Positions 41,444-52,956 of a stretch of DNA of 64,000 nt are shown in pieces. The stretch is from Bog-473 sp963753115. GTDB taxonomy: Bacteria > Actinomycetota > Acidimicrobiia > Acidimicrobiales > RAAP-2. Each line of letters begins with the position of its first letter. Positions within the stretch are counted from its first letter, which is position 1. The position numbers were made by a program, and so were the translations under genes. Location: the NCBI GenBank assembly GCA_963753115.1, contig CAVWBB010000033.1, positions 62,001 to 126,000 on the forward strand, in the 5' to 3' direction. Below the pieces are notes generated by a model. The model worked only from the letters and a program-made list of their open reading frames with translations. It was not told the DNA's origin and made no database searches.

Positions 41444-42331
41444 TCAGGCCGCCTCGTGGATGCCGACCACGTCGGCATCGAACGAGAGCGCAGCCAACGC
41501 CTCCTCCTCGGCCCGGCGCACTCGGCGGACGCCCACACCGAGTCGCTCCGCCGTGGACTGCAACGAGGCAGGGGAATCGCCGTCGAAGCCAAAGCGGAGA
41601 CGGAGCACGTCCCGCTGCAGGCCGGGCAGACGCTCGACCGCCTCGCGGACACGCTCATAGACCAACGTCTCTTCCACGTCCGCAACGAAGTCCGAGTCGT
41701 CGGGGGCGACGAGCTCGCCCAGTGTGGTGGACGACTCCAGTGCGGCCGGCTGGTCGAGTGACGCCGTCACGCGCGCGACGTCCTCGAGGGCCTCCCGCTC
41801 GTCGGCGGTCATTCCCGTCGCCTCGTCCAGTTCAGCCACCGTGGGCTTCCGCCCCAGGGTGCTGGCCAGCTCGGACTTGGTCAGCTCGAGACGCTGGATC
41901 TGCTCACCGACCTCGAGGGGGATACGGATGGTGCGGCCGTGCTGCTGGACGGCGCGCTGGAGGGCCTGACGGATCCACCACGTGGCATAGGTGGAAAACC
42001 TGAAACCGCGCTCCCAGTCGAACTTGTCGACGGCGCGCATCAGGCCGAACGTGCCTTCCTGGACGAGGTCGGCCATGTCGACACCCCGGTCCTGGTACCG
42101 CCGGGCCCAGTGCACCACGAGCCGAAGGTTCGCGGCCACCATCTGCTTGCGCGCAGCATCGTCCCCGGCCACAACCCTCTTGGCCAACTCGACCTGCTGC
42201 TCATGGTCGGGCATTGGGAATTGGTCGAGGTCTCGCAACATCAGCCCCAATGTGTCCGACGTGCTCACCGCGCTCTTCATCATCGCTCCAGACGCTCTTC
42301 GCTCACTCTCAGTCGTACGTACCCGGACCAT
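41444..42331 (-). CDS. Group 2 sigma-70 family RNA polymerase sigma factor
   Basis: Region 1.2/2 includes QQVELAKRVVAGD and AANLRLVVHWARRYQDRGVDMADLVQEGTFGLMRAVDKFDWERGFRFSTYATWWIRQAL, then region 3 (PLEVGEQIQRL) and region 4 (LPGLQRDVLRLRFG, ERLGVGVRRVRRAEEEAL). The region 2.4 helix is near-identical in style to principal sigma factors, but region 1.1 is missing, so it is a SigB/HrdA-like non-essential sigma. The start may be ATG 42331 or the ATG pair at 42283/42280, which follows GGAG. Confidence 0.9.
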   Translation of the reverse strand: MVRVRTTESERRASGAMMKSAVSTSDTLGLMLRDLDQFPMPDHEQQVELAKRVVAGDDAARKQMVAANLRLVVHWARRYQDRGVDMADLVQEGTFGLMRAVDKFDWERGFRFSTYATWWIRQALQRAVQQHGRTIRIPLEVGEQIQRLELTKSELASTLGRKPTVAELDEATGMTADEREALEDVARVTASLDQPAALESSTTLGELVAPDDSDFVADVEETLVYERVREAVERLPGLQRDVLRLRFGFDGDSPASLQSTAERLGVGVRRVRRAEEEALAALSFDADVVGIHEAA

Positions 42332-42436
42332 TCCGGGATCAACCTGACGGGTATAACCGAGCTGGGCTTCGGATCATTCCATGCCGGTGTTCGCACCGAG
42401 TTGCGCCGTTTTCAGGCTCGTGGTGTCCTACGGCCC

Positions 42437-43009
42437 ATGCCCGGCCGGATGGTGCTCCTTCGTCACGGGGCCACTGAGTGGTCCGAGAATGGAAAACACA
42501 CGGGCCGGACGGATATTCCCCTCCTCGCCAAGGGCTGTGAGCAGGCGAAAGCCGCCGGTGCCCTGGTCCGCCAATTCGGGCCCACCAGGTTCGGCCTGGT
42601 GCTGACCAGCCCGCTGGTCCGGGCCGCGGAGACGTGCGCGCTGGCGGGCTACGTCGGCGAGCCCGACCCGGACCTGATGGAGTGGGACTACGGCGCGTAC
42701 GAAGGTCTGACCACGGCGGAAATTCGGGAGAGGCGACCCGGCTGGACGCTGTGGGACCAAGGCGTGCCCGAGGGTGAGCGAGCGGCCGACGTGGGCCGCC
42801 GGGCCGACCGGGTCATTGCCCGGGCGCGCGAGCTCGAGACGGACACCCTCTGCGTGGCCCACGGGCACATCCTGCGCGTCCTCACGGCCCGTTGGCTCGG
42901 GCTGCCGCCCGTGGCCGCTCGGTTGTTCCTCCTCCGGACCGGCGCCGTGTGCATGCTGGGCTGGGATCTCGAGTGGCCGGCGGTCGAGGTGTGGAACATC
43001 AGGGGCTGA
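42437..43009 (+). CDS. Histidine phosphatase family protein
   Basis: Phosphoglycerate-mutase-like fold. MVLLRHGATEWSENGKHTGRTD carries the phosphohistidine, LTSPLVRAAET the second Arg, EWDYGAYEGLT the acid Glu region and CVAHGHILRVL the second His. 190 residues. ATG 42437 or 42449 are both possible. Divergent from the sigma factor gene. Substrate not predictable in this family (phosphosugars, phosphoglycerate and others). Confidence 0.85.
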   Translation: MPGRMVLLRHGATEWSENGKHTGRTDIPLLAKGCEQAKAAGALVRQFGPTRFGLVLTSPLVRAAETCALAGYVGEPDPDLMEWDYGAYEGLTTAEIRERRPGWTLWDQGVPEGERAADVGRRADRVIARARELETDTLCVAHGHILRVLTARWLGLPPVAARLFLLRTGAVCMLGWDLEWPAVEVWNIRG

Positions 43010-43022
43010 GCGGCAGGACTGC

Positions 43023-43457
43023 TCAGACGCTTGCGGCGACGTTCCCCTGGGCCCGGGCGACCATGTCGGCCAGGCTGTAGCTCTGCAGGTGGGTGCGGAT
43101 CGTCTCCCCGACGTCGGCCCAGACCGCCAGCAGCACGCACTGGCCCTCGTGGTCGCAGGCGCCGTTCTCGTGGGGCTCTCCGAAGTCGCCGGCGGCGATG
43201 GGGCCGTCGACGGCAGAGACGATCTGGGCCAGCGAGATCTCCTCCGGTGGGCGGGCCAGCACATAGCCGCCGCCGACGCCCCGCTTCGAGCGGACCAGCC
43301 CCGCTCCCTTGAGGGCCAGGAGGATCTGCTCCAGATAGGGCTGGGGGAGGGCGGTCCGCTCGGCGATGTCCCTGACCGAGGTGGGCCGGTCGGCCCCGTG
43401 CAGGGCGAGTGACAGAAGCGCCCGGCTGGCGTAATCACCCCTCGTGGAAACCCTCAC
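43023..43457 (-). CDS. Rrf2-family transcriptional regulator
   Basis: Winged helix with MRVSTRGDYASRALLSLALH, RDIAERTALPQPYLEQILLALKGAGLVRSKRGVGGGYVLAR typical of IscR/RsrR/NsrR. The cluster region has only two Cys (ACDHEGQC) instead of the usual three, so an Fe-S cluster would need another ligand, perhaps His or Asp. 144 residues; GTG 43457 matches the family start VRVSTRG. Divergent from the phosphodiesterase gene; its target is unknown. Confidence 0.85.
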   Translation of the reverse strand: MRVSTRGDYASRALLSLALHGADRPTSVRDIAERTALPQPYLEQILLALKGAGLVRSKRGVGGGYVLARPPEEISLAQIVSAVDGPIAAGDFGEPHENGACDHEGQCVLLAVWADVGETIRTHLQSYSLADMVARAQGNVAASV

Positions 43458-43521
43458 ACCGTGCGATCCTACCGGCCCATTCGTGGGTAGAGGGGGTGCG
43501 TGGGTCGTAGGGTGTCCCTTC

Positions 43522-44712
43522 GTGACTGACGGCGCACCGGCGAAGGCGACGCCGTCAACCGCTCCCCTGGGGGGTCCGGCGTCGTCGGGGCAGCCAGATC
43601 CGCTCCTGCCGGACTGGGACGGGGCCTCCATCCATCGCGTGGTGCCGGCCCTGCTCAAAGAGGTGTTTGCCCCCGGTGCTGACCCGCTGCCCGCATGGTT
43701 CCCCGAACCGGTGGCCGGGGCCAACCAGGTCGTCCTCCTGGTGCTCGACGGCCTGGGCGAGGAGCAGCTCCGCGAACGGAGCTCGCTGGCCCCGGTCCTG
43801 GCCGGTGGCGCGGGTGACCCCATCACCTCGGTGGCTCCGAGCACCACGGCGTGCGCGTTGACGACCCTGGTCACGGGGAGGGTGCCGGCAGAACACGGAG
43901 TCGTCGGCTACAGGGTCGCCCTCGATGGCGACGTGATGAACGTGCTGCAATGGTCGCTTCGTGGGGCTGACGCCCGCATGACCGTGCCGGCCTCGAAGTT
44001 CCAGCCCTTCGAGTCCTTTCCGGGCGCCCGTGGTCCCGTCCCCGTGGTGACGCGGCAGGACTTCGGGCCGACGGGATTCACCGCCGCCCACCTGGGCCGC
44101 GTGGAGCTGCACCGCTGGCACACGCCGGCAGGGCTCGTCACCGCGGTCCGCGAGCTGGCGGCCAGGGGCGCTCCATTCATTTACGCCTACTACGAAGGCA
44201 TCGACAAGGTGGCCCACGCCGAAGGGCTGGGCCAGTACTACGACGACGAGCTCCGGGCGGTCGACCGTCTCGTCAGCGACGTGCTGGACGCACTCCCGCC
44301 CGGGGCGGTGCTCGTCGTCACCGCCGACCACGGTCAGGTGGAGGTCGGGGGCTCGGTCGAGCTGATCGGTCCGGAGCTCATGGAGGTCACGACGCTGATC
44401 AGCGGGGAGGGCCGATTCCGCTGGCTGCACGTCCGCCCCGGCGCAACCGACGATGCGGCGGCGACCGCGCGGGCGCTCCATGGCGACGTCGCCTGGGTGC
44501 GCACCAAGGAGCAGATGATCGCCGACGGATGGCTCGGGGGCGTGCCGTCGGCCGACGTCGCGGCCCGTCTGGGTGATGTCGCCCTGGTGCCGTTCACCCC
44601 GACGGCGTTCCTCGACCCCGCCGACACCGGCGAGCTTCGCCTCAAGGCCCGGCACGGGTCCCTGACACCGGCCGAGATGCGAATCCCACTCCTGGGTTGG
44701 CGGGCATCGTGA
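43522..44712 (+). CDS. Alkaline-phosphatase-superfamily phosphodiesterase
   Basis: Type I phosphodiesterase/nucleotide pyrophosphatase fold. VVLLVLDGLGEEQL holds the first metal Asp, SVAPSTTACALTTLVTGRVPAEHGVVGY carries the nucleophilic Thr, YYEGIDKVAHAEG the metal Asp and His, and VVTADHGQVEVG the distal Asp-His. About 397 residues. GTG 43522 follows AGGGTG and avoids overlap with the divergent Rrf2 gene. No signal peptide, so probably cytoplasmic. Substrate open. Confidence 0.85.
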   Translation: MTDGAPAKATPSTAPLGGPASSGQPDPLLPDWDGASIHRVVPALLKEVFAPGADPLPAWFPEPVAGANQVVLLVLDGLGEEQLRERSSLAPVLAGGAGDPITSVAPSTTACALTTLVTGRVPAEHGVVGYRVALDGDVMNVLQWSLRGADARMTVPASKFQPFESFPGARGPVPVVTRQDFGPTGFTAAHLGRVELHRWHTPAGLVTAVRELAARGAPFIYAYYEGIDKVAHAEGLGQYYDDELRAVDRLVSDVLDALPPGAVLVVTADHGQVEVGGSVELIGPELMEVTTLISGEGRFRWLHVRPGATDDAAATARALHGDVAWVRTKEQMIADGWLGGVPSADVAARLGDVALVPFTPTAFLDPADTGELRLKARHGSLTPAEMRIPLLGWRAS

Positions 44713-44790
44713 ACGGCGGTCCGCCGGTGGCAACATTGGGCCGATCCCGTCGGCGCAAGAACGACGGACGGGAGAGAGACGGAAGGCACC

Positions 44791-45312
44791 ATGGCTGACG
44801 CGACGAACGATGATGTGACCCAGAGCAGCGTGTCCGAAGACGGTTCCGGCGGGGCGATCTCGCCGGACGAGGTTCTGGCCGGCGGGAGCCTGGAGGAGGC
44901 GGGGGAGCAGCGGCAGACCGAGTCGGTGAACGAGCCGGCCAAGGTGCTCCGTATCGGCTCCATGGTCAAGACCCTGCTCGACGAGGTGCGATCCGCCCCG
45001 CTGGACGAAAGGAGCCGGGTGCGCCTGCGCGAGATCTACGAGCAGTCGATCCACGACCTCTCGGAGGTGTTGTCGCCCGACCTTGTGTCCGAGCTCGAGC
45101 GGATGGCGCCGCCGTTCGAGAACGACGCGCCGAGCGATGCCGAGCTGCGAATCGCCCAGGCGCAGCTCGTCGGTTGGCTCGAGGGCCTGTTCCACGGGAT
45201 CCAGGCGACGCTGATGTCGCAGCAGATGGCGGCGCGGGCCCAGCTCGAAGAGATGCGCCAGCGCGGACTGCCCTCGGCCGGCGAGTCGGGCCGGACGGGC
45301 GCCTACCTCTGA
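44791..45312 (+). CDS. bpa: Bacterial proteasome activator
   Basis: ATP-independent ring activator of the actinobacterial 20S proteasome (DUF2587). A disordered acidic N-terminus (about 50 residues) precedes a four-helix core: IGSMVKTLLDEVRSAPLDERSRVRLREIYEQSIHDLSEVLSPDLVSELERM, then AELRIAQAQLVGWLEGLFHGIQATLMSQQMAARAQLEEMR. The C-terminus GRTGAYL corresponds to the GQYL-type tail that docks in the proteasome. ATG 44791 follows GGAAGG. No proteasome genes are in the window. Confidence 0.9.
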   Translation: MADATNDDVTQSSVSEDGSGGAISPDEVLAGGSLEEAGEQRQTESVNEPAKVLRIGSMVKTLLDEVRSAPLDERSRVRLREIYEQSIHDLSEVLSPDLVSELERMAPPFENDAPSDAELRIAQAQLVGWLEGLFHGIQATLMSQQMAARAQLEEMRQRGLPSAGESGRTGAYL

Positions 45313-45327
45313 GCACGACCGATCCGG

Positions 45328-45354
45328 CGACCCCGAGACGCCCGTCCGGGGTCG
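45328..45354 (+). terminator. Hairpin after bpa
   Basis: CGACCCCG (45328-45335) pairs with CGGGGTCG (45347-45354) over an 11-base loop, and CCGG/CCGG extends the stem past one bulge. No T-run follows. Confidence 0.5.
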
Positions 45355-45523
45355 TCCGGCACCCGGCGTCGCAGGTGCAACCAGGGAACACCATGGGCCA
45401 GATCCGCCGTGCCAGAGTGGACGGATCGGTCAACGTCTTGTGTCGGTAGGCGGGATAGATTGCAAAGTCCGGGGCGAAACAACACAAGTGTAAGTTTCAC
45501 GAGACGTGGCGAAAGGAGGGCCG

Positions 45524-48500
45524 GTGTCGGAGCGGTCGTTTACGCATCTGCACACCCACACCGAGTTCTCCATGCTGGACGGGGCGGCTCGGGTGGGGGA
45601 CCTCGTCGCGGCCGCCGTGGCGGACGGGCAGCCGGCCTTGGGCATCACGGACCACGGCAACATGTACGGGGTCCTCGACTTCTACAAGGCCTGCCGTGAC
45701 CAGGGTGTCGTGCCCATCATCGGGACCGAGTCGTACATGGCCGGCGAGTCGCGCCTGGAACGGCCGGTGCGTCGGGGCCGGGTCGACGATACCGGCGGCG
45801 ACGTCGACGGCGGCCAGAAGCTCTACTACCACCTGACCCTCCTGGCCGAGACGGTCGAGGGCTATCGCAACCTGATGCAGCTGTCCTCGGCGGCGTATCT
45901 CGAGGGCTACTACTACAAGCCCCGGGTGGACTGGGAGCTCCTCGAGCGCCATCACACCGGGTTGATCGCCACCACCGGGTGTCTGGGTGGGGTGGTGCTC
46001 CAGGCGTTGTTGGCGGGCGACGTCGAGGGTGCCGAAAAGAAGGCGGCGCGGCTCCAGGACATCTTCGGGAAGGACAACCTCTTCGTCGAGATCCAGGACC
46101 ACGGGATTGCCGACCAGCACCGGACGAACCCGCAGCTGATCGAAATCGCCCGCCGCCTCGGTGCGCCGCTGCTGGCCACCAACGACAGCCACTACACCCA
46201 CCGCGAGGACGCGGTGGCCCACGACGCACTGCTGTGCGTGCAGACGGGCGCCCTCCTCTCCGACACGAACCGCTTCAAATTCGAAGGCACCGAGCACTAT
46301 CTCAAGACGGCCTCCGAAATGCGTCACCTCTTCCGTGACGTGCCCGAGGCCTGTGACAACACCCTGCTCATCGCCGAGCGAGCGGACGTGCAGATCGAGC
46401 TGGGCAAGCCGAGCCTGCCCGAGTTCCCCGTGCCGGACCACTTCACGGGTGAGACGTACGAGGAACGGGCCCTGGCGTATCTCCGCGACCTGACGTACGA
46501 GGGCGCACGGGGTCGCTACGGCGCCTCGCTGCCGGCCGAGGTGGTCGAACGCCTCGATTACGAGCTGAGCGTCATCGGCAACATGGGGTTCGCGGCCTAC
46601 TTCCTCGTCGTGTGGGACCTCATTCGCTTCGCCCGCGACTCGAACATCAGAGTCGGGCCGGGACGTGGGTCGGCGGCCGGATGCTGCGTGGCCTACTGCC
46701 TCAAGATCGTGGATCTCGACCCGATCCGTTACGACCTGCTCTTCGAGCGTTTCCTGAACCCCGGCCGCAAGCAGATGCCGGACATCGACATGGACTTCGA
46801 CGAGCGCTACCGCGCCGACGTCATGCGCTACGCGGCGGAGAAGTACGGCAGCGACCGCGTGGCCCAGGTCATCACGTTCTCGACGATCAAGGCGCGGGCC
46901 GCGGTGCGCGACGCCGCGCGCGTCCTCGGCAAGCCCTACATCGTGGGCGACCGCATCGCCAAGGCCATGCCGCCGCTCGTCATGGGCCGCGACACCCCGC
47001 TGCACGCCTGCATCACCAAGACCGACGGGCACGAGGAAGGGTTCGCCGCCGCGGCCGAGTTGCGCACCATGCGCGACACCGACCCCGACGCCAAGGAGGT
47101 CATTGAGGTCGCACTCGGGCTCGAAGGGTTGCGGCGGCAGGACGGCATCCACGCTGCCGCCGTGGTGATCTCCCGCGATCCGCTGACCGACTACCTGCCG
47201 ATCCAGCGCAAGCCCGGCGCCGGCGAGAACCCCGAGGACGCACCCATCGTCACGCAGTACGAAATGCACGGGGTCGAGGATCTGGGCCTGCTGAAGATGG
47301 ACTTCCTCGGCCTGCGCAATCTCTCGGTCATGGAGCGCGCCCTCGACCTGATCGAGGCCGAGACCGGGGCGCGCCCCGACATCGACGCGGTCGCCCTCGA
47401 CGACGAGCCGACCCTCGAGATGCTCCGGCGCGCCAAGTCGGTGGGGGTCTTCCAGCTCGAGGGTGCGGCAATGCGCCAGACCCTGAGCGCACTGGCCCCG
47501 ACAAGCTTCGACGACGTCGCCGCGCTCGTGGCCCTCTACCGCCCGGGTCCCATGGCCGCCAACATGCACCGGGACTACCCCGAGCTGAAGAACGGCCGCA
47601 AGGAGCTCACCTACCTCCACCCCGACATCGAGCCCATCCTCAAGGACACCTACGGGCTGATGCTCTACCAGGAGTCCGTGATGCGGGTCGCCCAGAAGTT
47701 CGCCGGGTACACCCTCGAGGAGGCCGACAACCTGCGCAAGGCGTGCGGGAAGAAGATCCGCAAGCTCATTGCCGCCGAGCGCGAGAAGTTCGTCGCCGGC
47801 TGCGTCACGGAGGGCTACGGCGCGGAACTGGGCACGCAGCTGTTCGACATCATCGAGCCGTTCGCCGACTACGCCTTCAACAAGTCCCACTCGTACGGCT
47901 ACGGACTCGTCGCCTACCAGACGGCGTGGCTCAAAGCGCATTACCCGGTCGAGTACATGTCCGCCTTGCTCACCTCGGTGAAGGACAACAAGGACAAGAC
48001 GGCGGTGTATCTGGCCGAGTGCCGCTCCATGGGCATCGACGTCCTGGTGCCCGACGTCAACCGCTCGCTGGCCGAGTTCGCGCCCGACCGGAGCGTCGAT
48101 GCGGAGGGGAACCGCCCGCCCGGCCAGGCCATCGTCTTCGGGCTGGCGGCCGTGCGCAACGTGGGCGAGGGCCTCGTGGAGCGGATCGTCGCCGAGCGGA
48201 CGGCCAACGGGCCCTTCGTGGACATCTTCGACTTCTGTGCCCGGGTCGACCCCGTCGTCCTCAACAAGCGGACCATGGAGTCGCTGGTCAAGGGGGGCGG
48301 TTTCGATTCGCTCGGGCACCCGCGCCAGGGTCTGTGTCTCGTCCTGGAGTCCATCGTCGATCGCTCCATCGAACGCCGGAAGGAGCAGGACCTCGGTATC
48401 ACCACCCTCTTCGCCGCGTTCGAGGAGGAGGAGACGGCCGACCCCGGATGGGGCGGCGCCAAGGTGGCGATCCCCGACAGCGAGTTCGACAAGGCCCAAC

Positions 48501-49114
48501 GCCTGGCCTTCGAGAAAGAGATGCTCGGCCTCTACGTGAGCGACCATCCTCTGATGGGCTACGAGGCGGCGCTGGCCCGCTACACCGACAGCACCCTCTC
48601 GGACATGCGGGAGGACGACACGGCGGTGGGGGACCGCTCTCCCGTGCGTGCCGTCGGCGGGGTCGTCACGGACCTACGGCGCTCGTACACGAAGAAGGGC
48701 GACCTCATGGCCCGGTTCGTGCTCGAGGATCTGCAGGCGGCCATGGAGGTCTTCGTCTTCCCCAAGACGATGGCCGAGTACGGCGCTCTCATCGAGAACG
48801 ACGCCATCCTGGTGATCCGCGGCCGGCTCGACACCCGGGAGGAGGAGCCCAAGATCGTGTGCATGGAGGTGTCCAGGCCTGTGCTCGAGCGGGGCCAGGA
48901 AGACCTCCACATCACGCTGCCTCTGGGGGTGCTGACCGACGCCAAGGTCGACGGCCTGAAAGACGTCCTGAGCGGGCATCCGGGTCCGTCCCCGGTCCTG
49001 CTCCACGTCGGCGCCAAGGTCCTGCGCCTCCCACCGGAGTTCAATGTGGACTGCCGCAACGGCCTGGTAGGGGAGCTCAAGCGATTGCTCGGCCAGAGCG
49101 CCGTCCTCTCCTGA
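45524..49114 (+). CDS. dnaE: DNA polymerase III alpha subunit
   Basis: Replicative polymerase of the DnaE1 type. The PHP domain starts SFTHLHTHTEFSMLDGAARV with its metal-binding His cluster. Catalytic Asp residues lie in PDIDMDFDE (about 420-424), followed by GSDRVAQVITFSTIKARAAVRD, and the finger/thumb regions RPGPM and SHSYGYGLVAYQTAWLKAHYP. The OB-fold (RAVGGVVTDLRRSYTKKGDLMARFVLED) is near residue 1045. About 1196 residues. GTG 45524 was chosen over GTG 45506 because AAAGGAGGG lies immediately upstream of it. It appears to be monocistronic. Confidence 0.96.
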   Translation: MSERSFTHLHTHTEFSMLDGAARVGDLVAAAVADGQPALGITDHGNMYGVLDFYKACRDQGVVPIIGTESYMAGESRLERPVRRGRVDDTGGDVDGGQKLYYHLTLLAETVEGYRNLMQLSSAAYLEGYYYKPRVDWELLERHHTGLIATTGCLGGVVLQALLAGDVEGAEKKAARLQDIFGKDNLFVEIQDHGIADQHRTNPQLIEIARRLGAPLLATNDSHYTHREDAVAHDALLCVQTGALLSDTNRFKFEGTEHYLKTASEMRHLFRDVPEACDNTLLIAERADVQIELGKPSLPEFPVPDHFTGETYEERALAYLRDLTYEGARGRYGASLPAEVVERLDYELSVIGNMGFAAYFLVVWDLIRFARDSNIRVGPGRGSAAGCCVAYCLKIVDLDPIRYDLLFERFLNPGRKQMPDIDMDFDERYRADVMRYAAEKYGSDRVAQVITFSTIKARAAVRDAARVLGKPYIVGDRIAKAMPPLVMGRDTPLHACITKTDGHEEGFAAAAELRTMRDTDPDAKEVIEVALGLEGLRRQDGIHAAAVVISRDPLTDYLPIQRKPGAGENPEDAPIVTQYEMHGVEDLGLLKMDFLGLRNLSVMERALDLIEAETGARPDIDAVALDDEPTLEMLRRAKSVGVFQLEGAAMRQTLSALAPTSFDDVAALVALYRPGPMAANMHRDYPELKNGRKELTYLHPDIEPILKDTYGLMLYQESVMRVAQKFAGYTLEEADNLRKACGKKIRKLIAAEREKFVAGCVTEGYGAELGTQLFDIIEPFADYAFNKSHSYGYGLVAYQTAWLKAHYPVEYMSALLTSVKDNKDKTAVYLAECRSMGIDVLVPDVNRSLAEFAPDRSVDAEGNRPPGQAIVFGLAAVRNVGEGLVERIVAERTANGPFVDIFDFCARVDPVVLNKRTMESLVKGGGFDSLGHPRQGLCLVLESIVDRSIERRKEQDLGITTLFAAFEEEETADPGWGGAKVAIPDSEFDKAQRLAFEKEMLGLYVSDHPLMGYEAALARYTDSTLSDMREDDTAVGDRSPVRAVGGVVTDLRRSYTKKGDLMARFVLEDLQAAMEVFVFPKTMAEYGALIENDAILVIRGRLDTREEEPKIVCMEVSRPVLERGQEDLHITLPLGVLTDAKVDGLKDVLSGHPGPSPVLLHVGAKVLRLPPEFNVDCRNGLVGELKRLLGQSAVLS

Positions 49115-49203
49115 GATATGGCGACGTCGTCTAGAAATGGCATCTGACCTGGGGTGATGGTGGCTTGCACCACCCGGTTCGGCACCCGGGCGGCCCGGGC
49201 CGG

Positions 49204-49234
49204 TTGGGAACGCGCACAGCACAACCAGTAGACT
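49204..49234 (+). promoter_or_regulatory. Candidate promoter of a possibly leaderless mRNA
   Basis: TAGACT (49229-49234) ends six bases before the ATG at 49241, so the transcript would start at or next to the start codon. TTGGGA (49204-49209) is a weak -35 with a 19-bp spacer. There is no Shine-Dalgarno sequence before this ATG. Confidence 0.4.
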
Positions 49235-49240
49235 GAACTC

Positions 49241-49912
49241 ATGCCGATCGTAGTGAGCACCAAGGATTGCACTGCGCTCAGCGATGCTGAGCTGGTCGAA
49301 ATGGCGGACCTTTGTGCGGACCGGCCACCCGGTTTCGACATCGGTTACCTCTCCAAGGAGCGTGAAGCCTGGGTGCTCATCACCCAGGCCCGGGAGGGGA
49401 ACAAGCTGCGGGGGTACTCGTTCTGCACCCTCGAGCGCATCGGAGGGACCCCCTCCCTGCTGGTCGGGCTGGCGCTGGTCGACCGCACCTCGCGGGCCGA
49501 GGCAGCCCTCAAGGGCATCATGGCGGACCAGTACCGCCGGGCCCTGCTGGCCTTCCCCGACGAGGACGTCCTCCTCGGGACCCGGCTCCTGACGCCGGAG
49601 GGCTTCCGTGCCTTCAACGGGCTGCAGGACGTCGTGCCCTTCCCGGGTCACAAGAGCTCCGGTGAGGAGCGTGCGTGGGCGCGTCGCCTCTCCAAGCGTT
49701 TCGGCTGCGAGAGCCGCCTGGACGACCGCACCTTCGTGCTGAAGGGCGACGGCTCGGTGGCCGGGGGCCTGGACTTCTTCGCCCCGAAGGTCAAGATCCC
49801 CGAAGGAGTCGAGACTCACTTCGACAGCTTCAAGGCCGACCGCGGAGACCGACTGGTCGCCTTCGGCTGGGCCATGGCCGAGGACCTGGCCGGAGGCAAG
49901 CTCGGCCGCTGA
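49241..49912 (+). CDS. Conserved hypothetical protein
   Basis: 223 residues, not recognised. It begins MPIVVSTKDCTALSDAELVEMADLCA and has the feel of an acyltransferase-type start (ELAEMADLC, then WVLITQAREGNKLRGYSFCTLERIGGTPSLLVGLALVDR, and a central YRRALLAFPDEDVLLGTRL), so a GNAT-like fold is possible but the acetyl-CoA loop is not clear. The C-terminal third (GSVAGGLDFFAPKVKIPEGVE) has no known motif. No membrane segments. Starts at an ATG directly downstream of a TAGACT -10 box. Confidence 0.65.
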   Translation: MPIVVSTKDCTALSDAELVEMADLCADRPPGFDIGYLSKEREAWVLITQAREGNKLRGYSFCTLERIGGTPSLLVGLALVDRTSRAEAALKGIMADQYRRALLAFPDEDVLLGTRLLTPEGFRAFNGLQDVVPFPGHKSSGEERAWARRLSKRFGCESRLDDRTFVLKGDGSVAGGLDFFAPKVKIPEGVETHFDSFKADRGDRLVAFGWAMAEDLAGGKLGR

Positions 49913-49948
49913 GCTGCAGCGGGGTGCCGCCAGAGGCGGGCACCCGGA

Positions 49949-50814
49949 TCATCCCCGAGGCAGCACCGCCGCGCACACCTTGTAGCAGTGTCCGTCCCGT
50001 GGAGGGCTCACTGTGACCAGGAGGTACTGGGGCTCGAACCCCAGTGCGGTGGCCAGGCTCTTCCCACTCAGACGCTCACGCCTCGCCGCGTCGAGAGCAC
50101 GGGCGGCGTTGCGGTCCTCCACGGGGAGCCAGACGTCGTCGCGATCCCACCCGAACCGGACCCAGGTCGTGCCGTCGGCCTGTCGCCGGATCAGTTGGGG
50201 GCGCCGCGTCGGTTCGATCAGTGCCACCGACGGCCGGAAACCCCGGAACTCCCAGTAGGGCGCCGAAGGTCCGGGGAAGCCGAGCAACGGGCCATCGGGG
50301 GAGGCCACCAGCCGGCGGAGGAGTTTGCGCAGGTGCCGGCCGCGCAACGTCCCGACGTGGCGGGGGAGGTCAGCCACCGTGGTCGCCTCCGGCCGGGCGA
50401 GGTCGTCCCGCTCGGGATCGTCGGCCAGCGTGACCTCCACGACGTCGAAGGTGCTGATGTCGGGCTCGTGGCCCTCGGGCCATGGCACCCGCACCCGCAT
50501 GACGGTTCGAGTGGCCAGGTCCACGACCGTGGTGTCCTCGAGCGTGGAGGACAGGACGAGCAGATGGAGTGTGGAGCCGCCCGCGGTGGGGACGCGCTCG
50601 GTCCGACGGGCCGACCGACGAAGCAGGCGCGTCGGGTCGGTCGTCGCCTCAGCGGCACGACGTCTCTTCGGGGCCGGGTCGACCTCCTCGGGGTCAGGCC
50701 CGTGCTCGTCGGTGTGGTCCCGCGGCGGCTCCGGGAGGTCGTCGGCATGCGCACGCCCGTCGCCGCCGCTTCCGCCACTGCCACCCTGTGTCTCGGGGTC
50801 CACGTACGGGCCGC

Positions 50815-50818
<4 letters not shown>
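49949..50818 (-). CDS. Hypothetical protein coupled to the YyaL-like gene
   Basis: About 289 residues. The N-terminal 85 residues are disordered and charged (Gly/Asp/Pro/Arg). The remaining domain reads TLHLLVLSSTLEDTTVVDLATRTVMRVRVPW, FDVVEVTLADDPERDDLARPEA, LLRRLVASPDGPLLGFPGPSAPYWEFRGFRPSVALIEP, and ends PQYLLVTVSPPRDGHCYKVCAAVLPRG. Not recognised. ATG 50818 overlaps the stop of the upstream gene (ATGA), so it is translated with it. Confidence 0.6.
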
Positions 50819-52890
<2,072 letters not shown>

Positions 52891-52956
52891 GGGAGCGATG
52901 CTAGGTCTCTTCCCCCGAGCCGCGGCACACACGCGTGGTCGTGCAAGGCTCAGGCG

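Noticed and set aside
45497..48547. 1016-codon antisense ORF opposite dnaE
   Set aside because: It follows GC-rich codon bias of dnaE, has His/Gly/Arg-rich unstructured sequence and no family motif. dnaE motifs are certain on the + strand.
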